Source: an uncultured Actinomyces sp. (GTDB lineage Bacteria > Actinomycetota > Actinomycetes > Actinomycetales > Actinomycetaceae). From it: a stretch of DNA of 20,689 bases. Shown here piece by piece: positions 16,085 through 20,689 of this stretch (position 1 is the first letter of the stretch; the number at the start of each line of letters is the position of its first letter). Where the stretch lies: contig CAJZDJ010000028.1 of NCBI GenBank assembly GCA_915063485.1, positions 1-20,689 of the forward strand. Direction: 5' to 3'. The notes under the pieces were generated by a model, which worked only from the letters and a program-made list of their open reading frames with translations, searched no databases and was not told the DNA's origin. A program made the position numbers and the translations under genes.

Positions 16085-16747
16085 TCACTTCTTGCCCTCG
16101 GATGCGGCTGCAGTGGGCTGAGAACAACCGGCAGGAGCGGTGATGGGGGAGCCAGACTTAATGGCAGCCATTTCCGCAGCAGACTTGATGCCGTGGTTGT
16201 ACTGGGCGCCCAAAACTACGTTAACAGTGGTGTCAGAAGAAGAGGCGCGCGGGTCCTGCTGGACCACTACCGTGCCGCTAAATACCTGGGCCACGGTGTA
16301 AGCATTGGTGATACCCGCTGGTCCGGCGGTGAGCAGCACATTGCCGTCATAGGCACCCTCGGCCCAGTCACCGGTGCTAAGCACAGTTAAACCAGTGTCT
16401 TTCAGGTTAGTTTCGGCGCTACCTGCCAAACCGGCCTTCTTGGTGCCGTTGTAGATATTGACGCTAATGTCAGTGATTTCGCCAGTAACCGCTTGGGCGG
16501 CAGGGCATACCGGGATGCGTTTAACTAGCGTGGGGGTGGGGACGGCTTGGAAGCCAGGGTCTGGTACTTTGACTAGCCCAGTGCCTACGACCAAACCGAG
16601 GGCCGTAGCAATAACCATTAGAACTAGACAGGTACCGATAATGACGCTTTGGCGCTGAGCCATGCGGGCGCGGTAGTTTGCTTTTGTTTCAACCTGAGGC
16701 ACCCTTCCAGGGTAGCCGATTAGGGCAGGTTGAGGGGGGCTAGTCAT
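16085..16747 (-). CDS. LytR C-terminal (LytR_C) domain membrane-anchored protein
   Basis: The 220-residue protein has a cytoplasmic N-terminus (1-32), one membrane helix (about 34-58) and an extracytoplasmic domain. The stretch ISVNIYNGTKKAGLAGSAETNLKDTGLTVLSTGDW (about 93-127) is the LytR_C pattern (VxVxNGTxxxGLAxxxxxxLxxxGFxV). The domain is found alone or attached to LytR-CpsA-Psr wall-polymer ligases. As a stand-alone anchored form its job is unknown, but a cell-envelope role is likely. Cys81 and Cys209 could form a disulfide. Transcription probably starts at the promoter at 16874-16902, giving a leader of about 120 bases. Upstream lies the divergent crp gene. Confidence 0.82.
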   Translation of the reverse strand: MTSPPQPALIGYPGRVPQVETKANYRARMAQRQSVIIGTCLVLMVIATALGLVVGTGLVKVPDPGFQAVPTPTLVKRIPVCPAAQAVTGEITDISVNIYNGTKKAGLAGSAETNLKDTGLTVLSTGDWAEGAYDGNVLLTAGPAGITNAYTVAQVFSGTVVVQQDPRASSSDTTVNVVLGAQYNHGIKSAAEMAAIKSGSPITAPAGCSQPTAAASEGKK

Positions 16748-16873
16748 TACAATTTCACCAGGTAAATGCTTGGTGTCTTAAACCTGAGGAAGCCTGAAAA
16801 TTAGCTGGGCGCAGGGAGTGTAAACGAGCCAAAAAACGGTACCTAAAGTGCGGTTTAGGGTAGCTGGCGCAAA

Positions 16874-16902
16874 ATAGTATTAACGGGCCATAGGTCTGAC
16901 AA
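16874..16902 (-). promoter_or_regulatory. Promoter for the LytR_C-prepilin peptidase operon
   Basis: On the minus strand, TTGTCA (16902-16897) and TACTAT (16879-16874) are separated by exactly 17 bases. This is a near-consensus vegetative promoter pointing at the LytR_C gene. Confidence 0.65.
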
Positions 16903-17017
16903 CTTCATGTCAAACTGTCACGAAAACTGGGGCAAAATCAGTGAAAACGACACTGATCTGCGCAAACGCTATCACCCTCAACTTTGGCAAAACTGAGTAT
17001 AAATGCCCAAAATCTCT

Positions 17018-17033
17018 AGTGGATCACGTCACA
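17018..17033. promoter_or_regulatory. Crp/GlxR-like binding site upstream of crp
   Basis: AGTGG-N6-TCACA matches 8 of the 10 conserved positions of TGTGA-N6-TCACA. It ends seven bases before the possible -10 TAAATT, covering the -35 region, which would suit autoregulation of crp. Binding is inferred, not shown. Confidence 0.4.
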
Positions 17034-17100
17034 GGTGTGGTAAATTAGTCAATAATCAGCCCTTTGACGGCTACCTGATCCCCAAACGAGGAGACGCAAT

Positions 17101-17778
17101 ATGGAAGACAGCATCATTGCGCGCATCCCACTCTTTGAGCGTATGTCGCCTGAGGAGCGAGAAGAGCTACGTGGCATGATGTCGCAGACAACTCTGCGCC
17201 GTGGTGAGGTTCTATTCAATGAAGGTGACTCCGGCGACCGCCTATACATCCTGCTCACCGGTAAGGTGAAGCTAGGTCACACCTCTGTTGACGGCCGTGA
17301 GAACCTACTAGCGGTCCTAGGTCCCGGCGAAGTAGTCGGCGAGCTAACTCTATTTGACCCGGGCCCGCGCTCTACCACTGCTACCGCCGTGGCCACCACT
17401 GAGTTGCTGGCTCTAGAGCACAACCAGCTAATGGGTTTCATTGACTCTCACCCCACGCTGGCCAAGGATATGCTGCGCGCCCTCGCGGTGCGTTTGCGTC
17501 GCACCAACATCGCCCTAGCTGACCTGGTCTTCTCCGATGTTCCTGGGCGTGTAGCCAAGGCCCTGCTGGACCTGGCTGAGCGCTTTGGTGCACCCACTGA
17601 AGACGGCATCCATGTCCCCCACGACCTAACCCAGGAAGAGCTAGCTCAGCTAGTTGGAGCTTCGCGCGAGACCATTAACAAGTCTCTGGCCGAGTTCGTT
17701 TCCCGTGGCTGGATCCGCCTGGAGGGGCGCGCTGTAACCCTTATCGACGTCGAGCGTCTCAAGCGCCGCGCCCGCTGA
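17101..17778 (+). CDS. crp: cAMP-responsive Crp/GlxR-type transcription regulator
   Basis: The 225-residue protein has an N-terminal cyclic-nucleotide-binding barrel and a C-terminal winged helix. The phosphate-binding cassette is GELTLFDPGPRSTTA (80-94), with Glu81 and Arg90 as the expected cAMP contacts. A dimerisation helix spans about 110-135, and the helix-turn-helix is LTQEELAQLVGASRETINKSLAEF (176-199). Stretches such as GDRLYI, GKVKLGH, DGRENLL, DVPGRVAKALL and RGWIRLEG follow Corynebacterium GlxR and Mycobacterium Crp (Rv3676) very closely. It should be a global regulator of carbon, respiration and envelope genes. A strong ribosome site, GAGGAGA (17088-17094), precedes the ATG. It ends at a strong terminator. 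Confidence 0.95.
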   Translation: MEDSIIARIPLFERMSPEEREELRGMMSQTTLRRGEVLFNEGDSGDRLYILLTGKVKLGHTSVDGRENLLAVLGPGEVVGELTLFDPGPRSTTATAVATTELLALEHNQLMGFIDSHPTLAKDMLRALAVRLRRTNIALADLVFSDVPGRVAKALLDLAERFGAPTEDGIHVPHDLTQEELAQLVGASRETINKSLAEFVSRGWIRLEGRAVTLIDVERLKRRAR

Positions 17779-17809
17779 TAAACGCGTATAAATAGCGCTC
17801 ACAAGTTTT

Positions 17810-17848
17810 AGTGCCCGGTCGTATTAAACGGCCGGGCACTGATTTATG
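17810..17848 (+). terminator. Intrinsic terminator after crp (probably bidirectional)
   Basis: AGTGCCCGGTCG (17810-17821) and CGGCCGGGCACT (17829-17840) form a 12-bp stem with one G-U pair and the loop TATTAAA. GATTTATG follows on the plus strand and an A/T-rich stretch with TTTT precedes it. It lies between convergent crp and the 52-residue gene and can serve both. Confidence 0.75.
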
Positions 17849-17875
17849 TAGTGACGCTAGCGCTTAAGGAGGCCA

Positions 17876-18034
17876 CTAGTTGGTGGGGCGCTTGAGATAG
17901 GCGATTAGGTTTTCGGTACCTGCCGGGCCGGGAACGATTTGGACTAGTTCCCAACCGTCGGCACCCCACTGATCCAAGATTTGCTTAGTTGCGTGCGTGA
18001 TTAGCGGCACGGTTGCGTATTCCCAAGTAGTCAT
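17876..18034 (-). CDS. Conserved 52-residue actinobacterial protein (DUF4177-like)
   Basis: I translated this short gene directly: 52 residues beginning MTTWEYATVPLITHATKQIL and then DQWGADGWELVQIVPG, ending in AYLKRPTN. The WEYATVPL...DQWGxDGWELVQ pattern is that of the DUF4177-like small proteins kept next to crp and whiB4 in many Actinobacteria (such as Rv3678A). It is probably a small beta-alpha-beta fold of unknown function. A purine-rich AGGTAGGG lies upstream of the ATG. It lies between crp (convergent) and whiB4 (same strand, 66 bases upstream). Confidence 0.85.
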   Translation of the reverse strand: MTTWEYATVPLITHATKQILDQWGADGWELVQIVPGPAGTENLIAYLKRPTN

Positions 18035-18100
18035 GATTACACCCTACCTGTTAGCTGGGTGAAAAGGGTGGAGTTAGGGATGCTTTGAAGTGGTCTGATC

Positions 18101-18481
18101 TTAAGCTGCGGCGCGCGTGGTGGCGGCGTGAGAGGTAGCCTCGCTCAGGCTGGGCTTGCGCCGTAGTAGGGAGGTGCGGGCAGGCTTGCGTAGTTGGCGG
18201 ATTTCCTGAGCCAGGGCGTCGTCGCTGGAAAGCCAGGCAGTCCAGTCAGTGATGTGGGGCATATTGCGGATCAAGGCGCGGCGTTCGCGTTCAGTTAAGC
18301 CGCCCCAAACTCCAAAGCTAGAGTCGCCATTGAGGGCTTCGGCCAGGCACTGCAAACGCACCGGGCAGGAGTAGCACAATTCGCGCGCTTCCCGCTGCTC
18401 GGCCCCCTTTCCAAACAGCAGGGTGGTGTCTGTGCCGGCACACGCTGCCAATTGGGTCCAGGAATGAATTTCATTATTCAT
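18101..18481 (-). CDS. whiB4: WhiB-family iron-sulfur regulator, WhiB4 type
   Basis: The protein is 126 residues from ATG at 18481, or 137 from GTG at 18514. The ATG is preferred because the GTG is abutted by its purine stretch with no spacing. The four cluster-binding cysteines are Cys14, Cys36, Cys39 and Cys45 (C-X21-C-X2-C-X5-C), which bind a 4Fe-4S cluster. The GVWGG turn (57-61) is followed by LTERERRALIRN. The patterns TDxxxLFxxGAxQRxA and PxxxxWxxxL match WhiB4 of mycobacteria, an oxygen- and redox-responsive regulator. A basic C-terminal tail (about 93-111, Arg/Lys rich) probably binds DNA. It is divergent from the penicillin-binding protein gene, as Rv3681c is from ponA2. Confidence 0.92.
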   Translation of the reverse strand: MNNEIHSWTQLAACAGTDTTLLFGKGAEQREARELCYSCPVRLQCLAEALNGDSSFGVWGGLTERERRALIRNMPHITDWTAWLSSDDALAQEIRQLRKPARTSLLRRKPSLSEATSHAATTRAAA

Positions 18482-18723
18482 TTTGGAACTACTTTCATTT
18501 GTCCAGGCGAGCACTTCTTTGTTACTCAGCTCACCCCCAGACTCTACGCCTGTTTGTCCGTGGATTCAAATTCTCGCTGCACGTTATTTCAAAATTTTCC
18601 AAATTGGCACAAAAATAGAGTGAAACCAGGTATTGGTCCTAACAAAAATTTCGGCCTGCGTATCCAGAAGTGTTACCAAGCCGCTCTGTCTCATTGCTTG
18701 CGTTATGACGTAGGCTAGGGACT
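18482..18723. other. Divergent whiB4/PBP intergenic region
   Basis: The 242 bases hold no gene. An AT-rich block (about 18575-18650) may carry the whiB4 promoter, but I cannot fix its -35/-10 pair with confidence. At the right end TAGGCT (18711-18716) sits seven bases before the PBP ATG. Confidence 0.45.
18711..18716 (+). promoter_or_regulatory. Possible -10 (TAGGCT) of a leaderless PBP transcript
   Basis: TAGGCT fits TANNNT and ends seven bases before the ATG. The only purine run, AGGG (18717-18720), is three bases from the ATG, too close for a normal ribosome site. Confidence 0.4.
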
Positions 18724-20689
18724 ATGTCGAAGTCTGCTAGCTCGAGAGTCTCCCTCTCCTCTCCCCGGGAGCTACTTGCCGCATTGCTCTCATTCTTTAT
18801 GTTGGCCGTTGGTGGCGGCGTGTTCGCTGCCGGTTTCGCGCTGCCCTTTGTAGGGGCTGCTTCGGTTCTTACAGATGCCTCAGTGCAGCTGTTTGACGAG
18901 CTACCTAGCGACTTCAACGTGCTTCAGCCCTCCCAGATCTCCTATCTAAAGGGCTCTGCTGGGCAAACTATCGCTCAGTTCTACGCGGAAAACCGCATTG
19001 TTGTGCCGCTAGCCAAGATTTCCAAGAACGCCCAAAACGCTATCGTGTCCGTTGAGGATAAGCGTTTCTACAAGCACAAGGGTGTAGACCTGTCGGGTAT
19101 GTTGCGTGCGGTAGCTACCAACGCAGCCGGAGGTTCCACCCAGGGTGCCTCTACCTTGACTCAGCAATACGTTAAAAACGTGCTTATTGAGGCGGGTTTG
19201 CAGGCTAGCGACCCGGAGGCTGTGGAGGCTGCCCGCGCTGCCACTCCGGCCCGTAAACTGCGTGAAGCTAAATACGCTTTGACACTGGAAAAGCGCTACA
19301 CCAAAGCGCAGATCCTGGAGGGTTACCTCAACATTGCAGCCTTCGGTCCTTCTACCTACGGTATTGAGGCTGCCAGCCGCCACTACTTCTCTCACGGTGC
19401 CGACAGTCTGAGCGTAGGTGAAGCTGCGCTGCTGGCTGGTATGACCAACTGGCCTACCCGCTACGACCCCATCACCAACCCTGATGCGGCTAAGACCCGC
19501 CGTGACTGGGTGCTCCAGAAGATGCTTGAGGAAAAGTTCATCACTCAGGAGCAGTACAAGGAAGCCACCAGTCAGAGCATCGACTCCATGCTGAAGGTAA
19601 CCAACGCCGTCGGCGGCTGTGGCTCAGGCTCTAGCGGCGTAACCAAGAGTGCCGCCTACTTCTGTGAATACGTGGTGCGTGAGATCCTCACTAACGACGC
19701 CTACGGTAAGGATGAGGCTACTCGCCGTCAGCTGCTGCTGCGTGGTGGCCTGCAGATCACCACCACCTTGGACATGGCTAAGCAGCAGGCCGCTTACGAC
19801 ACTATGGCTAACTGGCTGCCCACTGGGGATGAGTCCAACGTTAAGGGTGCTCTGGTATCTATTGAGCCGGGCACCGGCAAGATCATTACCATGGTGCAAA
19901 ACACCAACTATGGTGAGCCCAGCAATGATGACCCCACCGCCACTAAGCTGTCCTACGCGGCCGACTCTAAGCACGGCGGCTCTAACACTGGTGGTTTCCA
20001 GCCTGGTTCATCCTTCAAGCCGATTGTTTTGGCCCAGTGGTACCAACGGGGCATGTCTGGCTACACGGTGCTAGGCGGTGCCCCCCACACCTTCACTACC
20101 GGTGACTTCCACGCCAGTTGTGACCCTGGTTTCGCCATTGAAAACTGGACCGTGGCCAACGCTAATGCTTCCGAAAACGTTAACCACACGGTTATTAACG
20201 CTACCGCCCTGTCGGTAAACGTTAGCTACGTATACATGCTTAGCCGTATGGACCTGTGCGCGGTCACCGCTATGGCTAAGGATCTGGGTATAACCACGGT
20301 TGATGGCGGGGAAATCGACCACAACCCCTCCATGGTGCTGGGCACCATGAACGTAGCTCCGATCACCATGGCCAATGTTTACGCCACCTTCGCGGCTCAC
20401 GGCACCTACTGCCCGCCCACCGCCATCACCAAGGTAACCAAGGATGACGGCACTGAGATCAAGGTCCCCTCAACTGCCTGCCGTCAGGTTATGGACCCCA
20501 CTCACGCAGATCAGGTGGCATTGACCCTGACTTATGTAATGAAGGGGAACGGTACTGGCGCAGCGGCTGCCCTTAACCGGCCTAGCGCAGGTAAGACCGG
20601 TACTACCGAAGAAATGGATAACGCCTGGTTTGTGGGCTTTGTGCCGCAGCTGTCCACCGCCGTGTGGGTAGGCCACTCTGAGGGTAACT
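18724..20689 (+). CDS. Class A penicillin-binding protein, PonA2 type (3' end outside window)
   Basis: I read 655 complete codons from ATG at 18724 to the right edge without a stop. The protein builds peptidoglycan at the outer face of the membrane. It has a short cytoplasmic tail and a membrane helix (about 17-40). The GT51 transglycosylase carries VEDKRFYKHKGVD (catalytic Glu111), GASTLTQQYVKN (141-152) and REAKYALTLEKRYTKAQILEGYLN. The transpeptidase carries SSFK (429-432, acylated Ser429), SVN (497-499) and KTGT (624-627), all intact. The window stops about 30 residues past KTG, and any C-terminal PASTA or tail region is unseen. Position next to whiB4 and crp matches ponA2 (Rv3682), which is linked to stationary-phase and stress wall remodelling in mycobacteria. 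The PBP class is certain; the ponA2 equivalence rests on synteny and overall pattern. Confidence 0.95.
   Translation, partial: MSKSASSRVSLSSPRELLAALLSFFMLAVGGGVFAAGFALPFVGAASVLTDASVQLFDELPSDFNVLQPSQISYLKGSAGQTIAQFYAENRIVVPLAKISKNAQNAIVSVEDKRFYKHKGVDLSGMLRAVATNAAGGSTQGASTLTQQYVKNVLIEAGLQASDPEAVEAARAATPARKLREAKYALTLEKRYTKAQILEGYLNIAAFGPSTYGIEAASRHYFSHGADSLSVGEAALLAGMTNWPTRYDPITNPDAAKTRRDWVLQKMLEEKFITQEQYKEATSQSIDSMLKVTNAVGGCGSGSSGVTKSAAYFCEYVVREILTNDAYGKDEATRRQLLLRGGLQITTTLDMAKQQAAYDTMANWLPTGDESNVKGALVSIEPGTGKIITMVQNTNYGEPSNDDPTATKLSYAADSKHGGSNTGGFQPGSSFKPIVLAQWYQRGMSGYTVLGGAPHTFTTGDFHASCDPGFAIENWTVANANASENVNHTVINATALSVNVSYVYMLSRMDLCAVTAMAKDLGITTVDGGEIDHNPSMVLGTMNVAPITMANVYATFAAHGTYCPPTAITKVTKDDGTEIKVPSTACRQVMDPTHADQVALTLTYVMKGNGTGAAAALNRPSAGKTGTTEEMDNAWFVGFVPQLSTAVWVGHSEGN

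Larger units (their letters stand above)
16748..17100. other. Divergent control region between the LytR_C gene and crp
   Basis: This 353-base gap contains no gene. It holds a good minus-strand promoter (16874-16902) overlapped by an inverted repeat TGACA-N6-TGTCA (16897-16912). It also contains a perfect inverted repeat ATCAGTG-N7-CACTGAT (16937-16957), a Crp-like site (17018-17033), a possible -10 for crp (TAAATT, 17041-17046) and the crp ribosome site. It is AT-richer than its flanks. Confidence 0.6.

Noticed and set aside
18575..18650. tRNA or small RNA in the whiB4/PBP gap
   Set aside because: No cloverleaf, T-loop motif or strong terminator was seen; the block is simply AT-rich.

Overview
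The window looks like chromosome from a host-associated, moderately high-G+C actinobacterium, most likely a member of the Actinomycetaceae (Actinomyces, Trueperella, Varibaculum or Actinotignum type). This is an inference from a GlxR/Crp-type cAMP regulator, a WhiB4-type iron-sulfur protein, a LytR_C-domain protein, a sialidase ending in an LAxTG sorting signal and a WXG-like small protein. No taxon-defining RNA gene is present.

Layout. (1) 1-3146, minus strand: a membrane protein whose C-terminal half resembles a ruined ABC ATPase domain, a 62-residue WXG100-like protein, and a large protein with a lipase-type alpha/beta-hydrolase domain that runs off the left edge. The last two resemble a type VII secretion substrate pair. 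(2) 3432-5699, plus: a secreted, wall-anchored sialidase (nanH type). (3) 5810-7273, plus: purB. (4) 7416-10082, plus: copZ-copA copper chaperone/exporter operon, closed by a strong terminator. (5) 10279-13044, plus: a 921-residue membrane protein with a kinase-like domain fused to a lysylphosphatidylglycerol-synthase/flippase-type membrane domain, behind a probable leaderless promoter overlapped by a perfect inverted repeat. (6) 13189-15178, minus: a small DUF4190-like membrane protein and the uracil permease uraA. Between them lies a perfect 16-bp ParB site (parS) inside a 38-bp perfect palindrome, next to tandem imperfect repeats. (7) 15322-16747, minus: a prepilin peptidase coupled to a LytR_C-domain protein. 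(8) 17101-20689: a conserved actinobacterial block of crp/glxR (plus), a 52-residue conserved protein (minus), whiB4 (minus) and a class A penicillin-binding protein (plus, truncated by the right edge). This order resembles the Rv3676-Rv3678A-Rv3681c-Rv3682 region of Mycobacterium tuberculosis.

Functional links. copZ and copA act together in copper efflux. The sialidase probably releases host sialic acids at the cell surface. The crp-whiB4-PBP block is a regulatory and cell-wall neighbourhood. The parS site suggests that the region is in the origin-proximal part of the chromosome. Several genes lacking a Shine-Dalgarno sequence carry a TANNNT-like -10 hexamer 6-7 bases before the ATG, which points to leaderless transcripts. 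No IS elements, CRISPR arrays, tRNA or rRNA genes were seen.
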